DNA of 64,000 bases from Xanthobacteraceae bacterium (lineage in GTDB: Bacteria > Pseudomonadota > Alphaproteobacteria > Rhizobiales > Xanthobacteraceae). The translations under genes and the position numbers were made by a program. Below the pieces are notes generated by a model that was not told where the DNA came from, made no database searches, and saw only the letters and a list, made by a program, of their open reading frames with translations. Of the stretch, positions 19,393 through 28,236 are shown piece after piece. Positions within the stretch are counted from its first letter, which is position 1, and every line of letters starts with the position of its first letter. The stretch is taken from contig JAMLIK010000001.1 of NCBI GenBank assembly GCA_023954195.1, forward strand, positions 558,001 to 622,000, given 5' to 3'.

Positions 19393-20319
19393 ATGACGAG
19401 CTTCTTCAAATCCCGGCTGTTCGCCGTCGCGCTGATCCTCGTCATCCTCGCGGCGACGCTGCCGTGGTATGTCTCCGGCTATATCCTCGGCCTGTTGACG
19501 GTGGCCTATTACTTCGGCGTGTTCGCGATGTCGTGGGACCTGCTGTTCGGCTTCGCCGGCGAGGTCAACTTCGGTCCGACCTTTCTGATCGGCACCGGCG
19601 CCTACACCGCCGGCATTCTCAACAACCACTTCGGCATGCCGATGTATCCCTCGATCGCGTTCGGCGCGGTGGCTGCGGTGATCGCGGGCTTCGTGCTGGC
19701 GCTGCCGGCGCTGCGGGTGCGCGGCCCCTATTTCGGCCTCACCACGCTGGTCGCGGTGCTGATCCTGCAAAGCTTCATCGTGGTGTTCGCCGACCTCACC
19801 GGCGGCGAAATCGGCCTCACCATCCCCGACGTGCTGTCGATCGACGCCGGGGTCAACTACTGGATCGCGCTCGGCTTCATGGTCGTCAGCGCGGCGATCC
19901 TGTTCGGGCTGTCGCAATCGCCGGTCGGGCTGGTGTTGCAGGCCAGCGGCCAGGATCCGGTGCAGGCCGGCGCGCTCGGCTTCAACATCGTCAAGCACAA
20001 GCTCGCGGCGTTCATCGTCTCGGCCTTCTTCTCGGGCCTGTCCGGCGCGCTGCTGGTGTTCTACTTCGGCACCGCCTCGGTCGGCACCGTAGTCGACATC
20101 GCGGTCGGCGTGCAGGTGATCGTCGCCGCCGTGCTGGGCGGACGGCGCACCGTGCTCGGCGCCGCGCTCGGCGCCATCTTCCTGATCGTCGCCGGCGAAT
20201 TCCTGCGGCCGACGGGCGAACTGGCGACCTTCATCGTCTCCGCCGTTGCCCTCCTCGTCATCCTGTTCTTCCCCAACGGCTTCCTCGGATCGGTGCTGTC
20301 ACGCGAGGCACGTTCATGA
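19393..20319 (+). CDS. Branched-chain-type ABC transporter permease (LivM type)
   Basis: This 308-residue inner-membrane permease resembles LivM: VAYYFGVFAMSWDLLFGFAGEVNFGPTFLIGTGAY near the start and LRVRGPYFGLTTLVAVLILQ in the centre, with around eight or nine hydrophobic segments. The usual NEKAAESLG coupling segment is replaced by QASGQDPVQAGALGFNIVKHKL. The stop overlaps the start of the fused ATPase gene as ATGA. Confidence 0.91.
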   Translation: MTSFFKSRLFAVALILVILAATLPWYVSGYILGLLTVAYYFGVFAMSWDLLFGFAGEVNFGPTFLIGTGAYTAGILNNHFGMPMYPSIAFGAVAAVIAGFVLALPALRVRGPYFGLTTLVAVLILQSFIVVFADLTGGEIGLTIPDVLSIDAGVNYWIALGFMVVSAAILFGLSQSPVGLVLQASGQDPVQAGALGFNIVKHKLAAFIVSAFFSGLSGALLVFYFGTASVGTVVDIAVGVQVIVAAVLGGRRTVLGAALGAIFLIVAGEFLRPTGELATFIVSAVALLVILFFPNGFLGSVLSREARS

Positions 20320-21797
20320 CCAGCGCTCCCTCCACCGCCCCGGTCCTCGAAATCCGCGGACTGACGAAAAAATTCGGCGGCCTCACCGCCGTCAAGAACC
20401 TCAATTTCGACGTTCACGGCGGCGAAATTTTTGGCTTGATCGGCCCCAACGGCTCCGGCAAGTCCACCGCCATGAAAGCGATCATGGGCATCGAGCGGCC
20501 GACCGAAGGCACCGTGCGCTTCCAGGGCCAGAACGTCGCCGGGCTGCCGGCGCACAAGATCGCGCGCCAGGGGTTCGGCATGGTGTTCCAGCATTCGCGG
20601 CCGCTGAACCGGCAGACCGTGCTGGAAAACATCATGGTGGCGCTGCTGCCCGACAGCCTCTTGATGCTGTTTCCCGACAAGGCGCTGACCGAACGCGCCA
20701 AATGGATCGCCGAACGGGTCGGGCTCGGCGAGGTGATGCACCGGCGGCCGCCGACGCTGCCGTTCGCCGACCTGCGCCGCCTCGAACTCGCCAAGGCGAT
20801 CGCCCGCGATCCCCAGGTGGTGCTGGTGGACGAGCCGTTCGCCGGACTGACGCTGGCGGAGGTCGCGACCTTCTCCGACCTGATCCGCTCGTTCCGCGAC
20901 GAGGGCCGCGCGGTGATGCTGGTCGATCACAACGTCAAGAGCGTGGCGGCGCTGGTCGACCGCGTGCTGGCGATGTATCTCGGCGAGGAGATCGCCACCG
21001 GCCGCGCCGACGAGGTGATGCGCAACGAGACGGTGCGCCGGGTCTATCTCGGCGGCGCCATCGAGACCTCGGCGCGACCCGAGGCCGACTTCACCGACAA
21101 GGTGCCGCTGTTGCAGGTCGAGAATGTCAGCGTCCATTACGGGAAGGCGCAGGCGCTCGACAGGGTCTCGATCCACGTCCATCAGGGCGAGTTCGTCTCG
21201 ATCGTCGGCCTCAACGGCGCCGGCAAGACCACGCTGTTCAACACCATCTCCGGCTTCCTGCCCTATTCGGGCGAGATCGTCCGCGACGGCGAGAAGCTGC
21301 GCGGCACCAGCGCGGCGAAAATCGCCCGCAGCGGCCTGGTGCAATGCCCGGAGACGCGCGAACTGTTCGGCGAGATGACGGTGCGGGAAAATCTCGACCT
21401 CGGCGGCCAGCACCTCGAACCGGCGGAACAGGAGCAGCAGCTCGCATGGCTGTTCGAGCTGTTCCCGATCCTCAAGCAGCGCCAGGGCCAGATGGCGCAG
21501 ACGCTGTCCGGCGGCGAGCAGCAGATGCTGGCGATCGGCCGCGCGCTGATGATGAAGCCGAAGATCCTGATTCTCGACGAGCCGACGCTCGGCCTCGCCC
21601 CGGTGATCCTCGAACTTTTGTCGAAGGCGCTGGAAAAGCTGCGGCAGACCACGTCGATCACGGTGCTGCTCGGCGAGCAGAACGTCACCTTCGCGCTGCC
21701 GCACGCCGACCGTGTCTACGTGCTCGAACACGCGCGCATCGTCTGGGAAGGCGACCCCGGCCGCTTCGCCGCGGAAGCCGGAGAGGGGTATTTGTAA
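20316..21797 (+). CDS. Two-domain ABC ATPase, LivG-LivF fusion
   Basis: The 493-residue protein joins two ABC ATPases that are normally separate. Domain 1 (about 9-245) has Walker A GPNGSGKST, Walker B VVLVDEPFAGL and a switch histidine in LVDHNVK, but its signature is LPFADLRRLELAKA, lacking the canonical LSGGQ. Domain 2 (about 265-493) has Walker A GLNGAGKTT, signature LSGGEQQMLAIGRAL and Walker B ILILDEPTLGL, with Gln at the switch position (GEQN). The linker TSARPEADFTDKVP lies near 250. No stop or frameshift separates the halves. It starts at ATG 20316, overlapping the permease stop. Fused pairs force a 1:1 ratio. Confidence 0.92.
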   Translation: MTSAPSTAPVLEIRGLTKKFGGLTAVKNLNFDVHGGEIFGLIGPNGSGKSTAMKAIMGIERPTEGTVRFQGQNVAGLPAHKIARQGFGMVFQHSRPLNRQTVLENIMVALLPDSLLMLFPDKALTERAKWIAERVGLGEVMHRRPPTLPFADLRRLELAKAIARDPQVVLVDEPFAGLTLAEVATFSDLIRSFRDEGRAVMLVDHNVKSVAALVDRVLAMYLGEEIATGRADEVMRNETVRRVYLGGAIETSARPEADFTDKVPLLQVENVSVHYGKAQALDRVSIHVHQGEFVSIVGLNGAGKTTLFNTISGFLPYSGEIVRDGEKLRGTSAAKIARSGLVQCPETRELFGEMTVRENLDLGGQHLEPAEQEQQLAWLFELFPILKQRQGQMAQTLSGGEQQMLAIGRALMMKPKILILDEPTLGLAPVILELLSKALEKLRQTTSITVLLGEQNVTFALPHADRVYVLEHARIVWEGDPGRFAAEAGEGYL

Positions 21798-21819
21798 GCG
21801 GCTTCGCACCACGACAACC

Positions 21820-21937
21820 GTCGTCCCCGCCCAGGCGGGGACCCAGACCCCGCAGGGCTTCGGCTCGATCAATCCGGGTGAAATCGTTCAAATAGCAGAC
21901 GCCAGGGGATCTGAGTCCTCGCCTGTGCGAGGACGAC
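21820..21937. repeat. Palindromic repeat, family B (divergent copy)
   Basis: The left arm GTCGTCCCCGCCCAGGCGGG pairs with GTCCTCGCCTGTGCGAGGAC at the right. The inner order is reversed relative to other copies: CAGGGCTTCGGCTCGATCAA comes first and GCCAGGGGAT last, so this member lies in the opposite orientation. It fills the gap between the fused ATPase and SDR genes. Confidence 0.85.
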
Positions 21938-21988
21938 ACGGAGATGATCCCGACGGCTTGTTCGGCCCTTCCCGACCAGGAGCCCACC

Positions 21989-22765
21989 ATGGACCTTCAT
22001 CTGCGCGGCAAGCGCGTTCTTATCACCGGGGCCTCGAAAGGCATCGGCGCGGCGGCGGCTGAAACCTTCGCAGAGGAAGGCTGTGACCTGCATCTCGCCG
22101 CGCGCAGCGCGGATTTGCTCGGCGCGCTCGCGGAGCGACTGCGCAAGAACCGTCAGATCAGCGTCGCGACCCATATCGTCGATCTGCGGAGCAGCAATGA
22201 CATCGCCCGCCTTGCCGCCGAGACCGGCGACATCGACGTTCTGGTCAACAACGCCGGCGACATCCCCGGCGGCTCGCTCGACAAGATCGACGAGGCGACC
22301 TGGCGTCACGCCTGGGACCTCAAGGTGTTCGGCTTCATCAACCTCACCCGCCTCCTCTACGCCCGCATGAAGGCGCAAGGCCACGGCGTCATCATCAACG
22401 ACATCGGCGCCGCCGGCGAGAAGTTCGACGCCAACTACATCACCGGCAGCGCCGGCAACGCCGCGCTGATGGCGTTCACCCGCGCGCTCGGCGGCAAGAG
22501 CCTCGCCGACAACATCCGCGTCGTCGGCATCAATCCCGGCCCGGTCGGCACCGATCGCCACGTCACGCTGATGAAGACCCGCGCCCGCGACCAGTTGGGC
22601 GACGAGGCCCGCTACAGGGAGTTGCAGGCCGGGTTGCCCCTGAAGCGCCCGGCGCATCCGCGCGAGATCGCCGACCTGATGGCGTTCCTCGCCTCCGAGC
22701 GCTCCGGCTACACCAGCGGCGTCATCTTTACCGTGGACGGCGGCCTCAGTGCGGGATGGAGCTGA
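21989..22765 (+). CDS. SDR-family oxidoreductase with Ser in place of the catalytic Lys
   Basis: This 258-residue Rossmann-fold protein has the cofactor motif TGASKGIG (residues 13-20), DLRSS, and NNAG (87-90). At the active site the sequence is DIGAAGEKFDANYITGSAGNAA: Tyr150 is present but the Lys of YxxxK is Ser154, and the catalytic Ser of normal SDRs is not obvious. The C terminus has GINPGPVGTDRH and the usual SGYTSGVIFTVDGGLSAG. ATG 21989 is preceded by AGGAG. Either it uses a changed mechanism or binds without classic catalysis. It lies between the importer and an amidase, probably in the same unit. Confidence 0.85.
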   Translation: MDLHLRGKRVLITGASKGIGAAAAETFAEEGCDLHLAARSADLLGALAERLRKNRQISVATHIVDLRSSNDIARLAAETGDIDVLVNNAGDIPGGSLDKIDEATWRHAWDLKVFGFINLTRLLYARMKAQGHGVIINDIGAAGEKFDANYITGSAGNAALMAFTRALGGKSLADNIRVVGINPGPVGTDRHVTLMKTRARDQLGDEARYRELQAGLPLKRPAHPREIADLMAFLASERSGYTSGVIFTVDGGLSAGWS

Positions 22766-22847
22766 CCGCGCGATCCAGTAGGCATTTCGCGGAACCGCGA
22801 TATATTGGCCGCCGCGACAACGATATCACAATTCAACGGAGGCCCCC

Positions 22848-24266
22848 GTGGCGGACCAATCCCTGATCCAAGACACCGCAACCGCCGTCGTGGCCAAGCT
22901 CAAGTCAGGCGAAGTAACGCCGCTCGATCTGCTCGACGTGCTGCAAGCGCGCATTGAGGCGGTGGACGGCAAGGTCAACGCGCTGCCGATCCTGTGTTTC
23001 GACCGCGCCCGCGACCACGCCAGAAAACTGATGCAGCGCCCCGCCGCCGAGCGCGGCCTTTTGGCGGGGCTGCCGGTGCCGATCAAGGACCTCAACGAGG
23101 TGGCGGGGGTGCTGACCACTCACGGCTCGCCGATCTTCAAGGACAACGTCCCGGAGAAGTCCGACGTACTGGTGGACCGCCTTGAGGAAAATGGCGCGGT
23201 GGTCTACGCCAAGTCCAACACCCCGGAGTTCGGCGCCGGCGGCAACACTTTCAACGAGGTGTTCGGCGCCACCCGCAACCCGTGGGACCTCGCCCGCTCC
23301 GCCGCCGGCTCCTCGGGCGGCGCCGCGGCGGCGCTGGCCAGCGGCACGGCGTGGCTGGCGCACGGCTCCGACATGGGCGGCTCGCTGCGCAACCCGGCGA
23401 GCTTCTGCGGCATCGTCGGCATGCGGCCGAGCTTCGGCCGGGTCGCCCACACGCCCCGGTTCAAGGTCGACGCCACCCTCGGCGTCCAGGGGCCGATGGC
23501 GCGCAACGTCGAGGACGTGGCATTGCTGCTGGACGCCATGAGCGGCGAGCACCCGGCCGACCCGATCTCGCTGCCGCTGTTGCCGACCTCGTTCCGCGCC
23601 GCCGCGCGCTCCGGCAAGAAGCCCGCGCGCGTCGCCTATTCGCGCGACCTCGGCATCCTGCCGATCGATCCGGAAGTGGCGGCGCTGACCCGCGAGGCGG
23701 CGGAACGCTTCGCCGAGGCCGGCGTCATCGTCGAGGAAGCGCAGCCCGACCTGAGCGAAACCCATGAATGCTTCCATGTACTGCGCGCGTTCGAATTCGC
23801 CATGGGCATGGCGCCGTTGCTGCGCGACAAGCGCGACCTGCTGAAGCCGGAGGTGATCTGGAACATCGAGCAGGGCCTCAAGCTGAGCGTCGATGACATC
23901 GCCCGCGCCGAGGCCCAGCGCGTCACGCTTACGCAACGCACGCTGGCCTTTTTCGAGACCTACGACCTGCTGTTGTGCCCGGCGACCATTGTCGCGCCGT
24001 TCCCGGTCGAGCAACGCTACGTCGCCGAATGCGACGGCACCAAGTTCGACAATTATGTGCAGTGGCTCGGCATCGCCTACGCCATCACGGTGGCGTGCTG
24101 CCCGGCGCTGTCGCTGCCGTGCGGCTTCACCGCGGGCGGCCTGCCGGTCGGCCTGCAAATGGTGGCGCGGCCGCGCAACGAGGCCGGCCTCCTCGCCGGC
24201 GCGCAGGTGCTGGAAGACATCCTCGGCCTGCGCGGCACAACCCCGATCGACCCGCGCCAGCCGTAA
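22848..24266 (+). CDS. Amidase (amidase signature family)
   Basis: The 472-residue protein carries the Ser-Ser-Lys triad of the family: Lys80 in GLPVPIKDL, Ser155 in SAAGSSGGAAAAL and Ser179 in HGSDMGGSLRNPA. It hydrolyses a carboxamide to the acid and ammonia; the substrate is not predictable. The start is a GTG at 22848 with GGAGG just upstream, and 82 bases separate it from the SDR gene. With the upstream importer and the M20 amidohydrolase further left, it suggests uptake and breakdown of a nitrogen-containing amide or ureide; that link is inference. Confidence 0.9.
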   Translation: MADQSLIQDTATAVVAKLKSGEVTPLDLLDVLQARIEAVDGKVNALPILCFDRARDHARKLMQRPAAERGLLAGLPVPIKDLNEVAGVLTTHGSPIFKDNVPEKSDVLVDRLEENGAVVYAKSNTPEFGAGGNTFNEVFGATRNPWDLARSAAGSSGGAAAALASGTAWLAHGSDMGGSLRNPASFCGIVGMRPSFGRVAHTPRFKVDATLGVQGPMARNVEDVALLLDAMSGEHPADPISLPLLPTSFRAAARSGKKPARVAYSRDLGILPIDPEVAALTREAAERFAEAGVIVEEAQPDLSETHECFHVLRAFEFAMGMAPLLRDKRDLLKPEVIWNIEQGLKLSVDDIARAEAQRVTLTQRTLAFFETYDLLLCPATIVAPFPVEQRYVAECDGTKFDNYVQWLGIAYAITVACCPALSLPCGFTAGGLPVGLQMVARPRNEAGLLAGAQVLEDILGLRGTTPIDPRQP

Positions 24267-24370
24267 CCGCTTAGCCTTGGCGCTGGCGTCCTTGAAAATG
24301 CCAGACTAGGATTCCGCAATGGTTCAAAACCACCGCCGTCGCGGCGGATTCTTCAGGGAGCGTGCGTCGC

Positions 24371-24580
24371 ATGGCCGGCAAGCTTAAAATTCATGTCGAT
24401 CCGGACAAGTGCCAGGGTCACAGCCGCTGCAAGTCGCTGGCGCCGGAACTGTTCGAACTCGACGACTACGGCTACGCCCACGCCATCGGCGACGGCGTCG
24501 TCCCGGAGGGCCTTGAAGACAAGGCGTGGCTGGCGAAATCCAACTGTCCGGAGCTGGCGATCGACATCACCGAGGATTGA
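24371..24580 (+). CDS. Small ferredoxin with three-cysteine cluster motif (P450 redox partner type)
   Basis: This 69-residue ferredoxin has Cys14, His17 and Cys20 (CQGHSRC) and Cys59-Pro60 near the end; the fourth cysteine of a 4Fe-4S ferredoxin is replaced by His17. This CxxHxxC...CP pattern is typical of [3Fe-4S] or variant [4Fe-4S] ferredoxins that donate electrons to bacterial P450s. I chose ATG 24371, placed well after AGGGAG; a GTG at 24362 is too close to it. The P450 gene follows 52 bases downstream, so the pair is very likely functional. No ferredoxin reductase gene is adjacent. Confidence 0.9.
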   Translation: MAGKLKIHVDPDKCQGHSRCKSLAPELFELDDYGYAHAIGDGVVPEGLEDKAWLAKSNCPELAIDITED

Positions 24581-24632
24581 AGCCGCCACATCGCCATAAA
24601 TCCGTTCCATGACGCGAACCGATTGAGCCAGG

Positions 24633-25835
24633 ATGACATCCATGACCACGCCTGTCACCGACTGGGTTTCCGACTTCGATCACACCGACCCGCGCTGGAC
24701 CGAAAACCCCTACCCGATCTGGGACGAACTGCGCGCCGCGAGCCCGGTGGTTCACACCGACCGCTTTCTCGGCGTCTATATGCCGACCACCTACGAGGCG
24801 GTGAAGGCCATCGCCTACGACACCGAGCATTTCTCGTCGCGCCGCATCATCGTCCGCAATTCGCGGCCGCCGATCACCCAGACCGCGCCGCCGATCACCT
24901 CCGATCCGCCGGAGCACAAGCCGGCCAAGCAACTGCTGCTGCCGCCCTTCACGCCCGACGCCACCCGGAAACTTGAACCGCGCGTGCGCGAAATCTGCAA
25001 CGAGCTGATCGACCAGTTCATCGACGAGCCTCGGGTCGACGCCGCCGCGCGCTACACCAAACACATTCCGGTGCGCGCCATCGCCCATATGCTGGGGATT
25101 CCGGAAGCGGACGGCGACCTGTTCATCAAGTGGATCCATGAAATCCTCGAACTCGGCATCAAGGACGAGGAAACCATGATGCGCGCGGTCAACGAGATGG
25201 CGGTCTATTTCGTCGGCCATATCGAGGCGCGGAAGCAGCGGCCGACCGACGACCTGATCTCGACCTTGATGAACGCCCGCGACGCCGGCGGCCAGCCGCT
25301 GTCGGACATGCACGTGCTGGGCTCGCTGCGGCTGTTGCTGATCGCCGGCATCGACACCACCTGGAGCGCGATCGGCGCCTCGCTGTGGCATCTGGCGAAA
25401 ACCCCGGCGGATCGCGCGCGGCTGATCGCCGAGCCGGAGCTGATGCCGACGGCCGTCGAGGAATTTCTGCGCGCCTATTCGCCGGTCACCATGGCGCGCG
25501 AGGTCATCAAGGACACCACCGTCACCGGCTGCCCGATCAAGCCGGACAACATGGTGCTATTGTCGTTCCCGGCCGCCAACCGCGATCCGGCGATGTTTCC
25601 CGACGCCGACAAGGTGCTGATCGACCGCAAGGAGAACCGCCACGCCGCGTTCGGCCTCGGCATCCACCGCTGCGTCGGCTCCAACCTGGCGCGGATGGAA
25701 ATGACGGTGGCCATCGAGGAGTGGCTGAAGCGGATCCCCGATTTCCGGCTCGACCCGGCGGGCCGGGTCACATGGTCGGAAGGCACCGTGCGTGGGCCGC
25801 GCCAGTTGCCGCTCCTGCTCGGCGCCGCGCAATGA
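24633..25835 (+). CDS. Cytochrome P450 (soluble, class I, bacterial)
   Basis: The 400-residue P450 has the I-helix oxygen-activation motif AGIDTT (238-243), the K-helix ExxR at Glu277-Arg280 and the heme-binding loop FGLGIHRCVGSNLAR with the thiolate ligand Cys347. There is no membrane anchor. Electrons probably come from the adjacent ferredoxin. A second ATG at 24642 has a better-placed AGGA and may be the true start, shortening the protein by three residues. The substrate is unknown; an aromatic acid, fatty acid or terpenoid are all possible. Confidence 0.93.
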   Translation: MTSMTTPVTDWVSDFDHTDPRWTENPYPIWDELRAASPVVHTDRFLGVYMPTTYEAVKAIAYDTEHFSSRRIIVRNSRPPITQTAPPITSDPPEHKPAKQLLLPPFTPDATRKLEPRVREICNELIDQFIDEPRVDAAARYTKHIPVRAIAHMLGIPEADGDLFIKWIHEILELGIKDEETMMRAVNEMAVYFVGHIEARKQRPTDDLISTLMNARDAGGQPLSDMHVLGSLRLLLIAGIDTTWSAIGASLWHLAKTPADRARLIAEPELMPTAVEEFLRAYSPVTMAREVIKDTTVTGCPIKPDNMVLLSFPAANRDPAMFPDADKVLIDRKENRHAAFGLGIHRCVGSNLARMEMTVAIEEWLKRIPDFRLDPAGRVTWSEGTVRGPRQLPLLLGAAQ

Positions 25836-25862
25836 ACCCGACGACACCGTGAGGACATCGGC

Positions 25863-26810
25863 ATGGCTCCCGTGGCCCGCATCGATCCGAAAACGCTGTT
25901 CACGCCGGACGAATGGCGGCAACTGACCCGCCGCAGTTCCTGGCGCGGCTGCTGGCTGGTGGCGCATGCCTGGGGCACCATCGCTGCGGCCGCCGCGCTG
26001 GTGACGCTGTGGCCCAATCCGCTGACCTGGCTGATCGCGGTGATGATCGTCGGCACGCGGCAGCTCGGCCTCGCCATCCTGATGCACGAGGCGGCGCATG
26101 GCGGCCTGCATGCCAACAAGGCGATCAACGAATGGATCGGACAATGGCTGTGCGCGGTGCCGGTCGGAGCGGACCTCGCCAGTTACCGCTCCTATCACTT
26201 GCAGCATCACCGCTTCACCCAGCAGCCCGAGGATCCGGACCTGTCGCTGTCCGCGCCGTTTCCGATCACAAAGGACAGTTTCACCCGCAAGGCGATCCGC
26301 GATCTCACCGGACAAACTTTCGTCAAGCAGCGGCTGCCGCTGTTCCTGTCGCTGTTCAAGCGCGATGCCGCCACCAGCGCCGACGCGCATGAAAGCTTTC
26401 TGTCCGGCGGCGCCGACAAGATGCTGCGGTTTCTGATCGCCAACGCGATTCTGTTCGTGCTGTTCTGGCTGTGCGGCGCCGGCGTCTGGTTCTTCGGCGT
26501 GTGGCTGTTCGCGATGGCGACCTGGCTGCCGCTGGTGACGCGCATCCGCAACATCGCCGAGCACGCCTGCACCAGCACCGGGCCGGATCCGTTCAGCCAC
26601 GCGCGCACCACTCGCGCCAACCCGATCGAGCGCGCGCTGATCGCGCCCTATTGGGTCAATTATCACGCCGAGCACCACCTGTTCATGTATCTGCCCTGCT
26701 ACCGGCTGCCGCTGGCGCACCGGCTGTTGCAGGAGAAGGGACTGATCGGCCGGATGACCGTGAGCGGCGGCTATCTCGACGTGCTGCGGCTGGCGACCGC
26801 GAAAGCCTGA
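25863..26810 (+). CDS. Fatty acid desaturase-family membrane protein
   Basis: The 315-residue protein has the three histidine boxes of di-iron membrane desaturases and hydroxylases: HEAAH in LMHEAAHGGLH, HLQHH in YHLQHHRFTQ, and HAEHH in NYHAEHHLFMY. Four or more hydrophobic segments surround them, including TIAAAAALVTLW and ILFVLFWLCGAGVWFFGVWLF. It uses oxygen and reduced ferredoxin or similar to desaturate or hydroxylate a lipid-like substrate. It begins 27 bases after the P450 stop and could share the upstream ferredoxin as electron donor. Confidence 0.9.
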   Translation: MAPVARIDPKTLFTPDEWRQLTRRSSWRGCWLVAHAWGTIAAAAALVTLWPNPLTWLIAVMIVGTRQLGLAILMHEAAHGGLHANKAINEWIGQWLCAVPVGADLASYRSYHLQHHRFTQQPEDPDLSLSAPFPITKDSFTRKAIRDLTGQTFVKQRLPLFLSLFKRDAATSADAHESFLSGGADKMLRFLIANAILFVLFWLCGAGVWFFGVWLFAMATWLPLVTRIRNIAEHACTSTGPDPFSHARTTRANPIERALIAPYWVNYHAEHHLFMYLPCYRLPLAHRLLQEKGLIGRMTVSGGYLDVLRLATAKA

Positions 26811-26843
26811 GACCGACGGCGTCGCCGCCACATCGCGGGAGCC

Positions 26844-27944
26844 TCACGCCTTGGCCGGCCCGCGCGCCTGAAGCGGGCCGCGCAACCCGAACGCCGCGCC
26901 CGCCACGATGCCGCTGGCCGCGACGAAGGAGGCCAGCGCCAGCGTCGACAGCCCGGTGAGGCCCTGCCCGACCGAGCATCCCAGCGCCATCGCGCCGCCC
27001 GCCCCCATCAGCGCCGCGCCACCGATCGAGCGGATCATATGCGCCGGCGAGGTATAGCCTTCCCACCTGAAACGACCGGTGAGAAGCGCGGTCGCGAGGC
27101 TGCCGGCCAACACGCCGCCGACCAGCGCGATGCCGAAATTCAGCGTCAGCCCGGTGGAAAGCATGACGTATTGCACCGCGTCGGCGACCGGCGCGACGTA
27201 AGTCATCGACGTCACCGGCGCGGGGTTGAAATCGTCGGCGCCGAGGAAACCGGTGACGAACCAGCCCGCGGCCACCAGCAGACCGACGGTCACGCCGGCG
27301 GCGATCTGGCCGCCCGACTTGCGAAACGCGGGATGGGCGAAGGCGAACAGCGCGAGGCCGCCGCCGACCGCTACCAGCGCCAGCACCCGCGCGGCCATGG
27401 CGTCGAGACCCAGCGTCGCCAGCAGGCCCGGCAGCGACACGATGTCGGGGGTGGCTTGCGTCGCCCGCAGCAGCGCCAGCCGCGCCGGCGCGATCAGCCC
27501 CTTCAGCGTCATCTGCGCGGCGACGGCCAGCGTCACCACCACGACGAAGGAGCGCAGGTTGCCGCGCCCCAGCAGCACCAGCGCCCGCGAGGCGCAACCG
27601 TTCGCCAGCACCATGCCGTAGCCGAACAGCAGGCCGCCGGCGAACATCAGCGGCGCGGAAAAACTCGTTTGCAGATAGATCGAGCGGTCGAGATCGACAG
27701 CGCCGCCGAGCGCAAGTAATTGCGTCGCCGCTACCGCGACGCCGATCGCCAGCGCGTAAGTGCGCACCAGTCGGCCATCGCCGTCGCCCCACCAGCCGCG
27801 CAGGCTGCTAAGCAGACAGAAGCCGCTGAGCAGACCCGCCGCGCCGAAGATGACGCCGATCAGCAAGCCGCAACAGACAACGATATCAGGACCGAATGAC
27901 AAGGACTGGCTCCGCGCGAATGCCCGCCGACGGCGGCGGGGCAT
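26844..27944 (-). CDS. YeeE/YedE-family sulfur-compound permease
   Basis: This up to 366-residue, highly hydrophobic protein shows two repeated units with the conserved cysteines expected for thiosulfate or related sulfur uptake: SGFCLLSSLRG near residue 40, ANGCASRALVLLGRGNLRS near 115 and ALGCSVGQGLTGLS near 325. About nine to eleven membrane segments are visible. The N-terminal basic stretch RRRRRAF may not be translated; an internal start nearer to the first helix is possible. It is convergent with the desaturase gene, with only 33 bases between stops. No TusA-like partner is adjacent. Confidence 0.85.
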   Translation of the reverse strand: MPRRRRRAFARSQSLSFGPDIVVCCGLLIGVIFGAAGLLSGFCLLSSLRGWWGDGDGRLVRTYALAIGVAVAATQLLALGGAVDLDRSIYLQTSFSAPLMFAGGLLFGYGMVLANGCASRALVLLGRGNLRSFVVVVTLAVAAQMTLKGLIAPARLALLRATQATPDIVSLPGLLATLGLDAMAARVLALVAVGGGLALFAFAHPAFRKSGGQIAAGVTVGLLVAAGWFVTGFLGADDFNPAPVTSMTYVAPVADAVQYVMLSTGLTLNFGIALVGGVLAGSLATALLTGRFRWEGYTSPAHMIRSIGGAALMGAGGAMALGCSVGQGLTGLSTLALASFVAASGIVAGAAFGLRGPLQARGPAKA

Positions 27945-28095
27945 CCCGGCCCGCTATATATCGCGCGCCGGATCGCCGTCCACGGCGCGGCGGACATAAG
28001 ACGAAAGCCATCGCCCACTGGCAACGGGAGAGAAGAATTGCCTCTCCAGCGCTGGATCCAGGCAACTTCCTGCCATGCAACGATACGCACCCCCT

Positions 28096-28216
28096 CATCA
28101 TTGCAAGGAGCGCAAGCGACGACGCAATCCAGCTCTTGGCCATGTCGCCCGCTGGATTGCTTCGCGGAGCCTGTGCCCGGACGGCGCGAAGCGCCGATCC
28201 GGTGCTCGCGATGACG
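28096..28216. repeat. Palindromic repeat, family A (long form)
   Basis: CATCATTGCAAGGAGCGCAA and GCAATCCAG on the left pair with CTGGATTGC and CTCGCGATGACGG on the right. The right arm contains the long-form insertion GGAGCCTGTGCCCGGACGGC followed by GCGAAGCGCCGATCC. It lies between the YeeE-type gene and paaZ; the rest of the 27945-28236 gap shows nothing recognisable. Confidence 0.85.
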
Positions 28217-28236
28217 GATTCAACCGCCGAGCGCCG

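Noticed and set aside
17211-19445. Open frame of 744 codons on the minus strand
   Set aside because: Runs antisense through the binding-protein and permease genes; no domain and typical shadow composition.
20061-21872. Open frame of 603 codons on the minus strand
   Set aside because: Antisense to the permease and fused ATPase genes; no family-like sequence.
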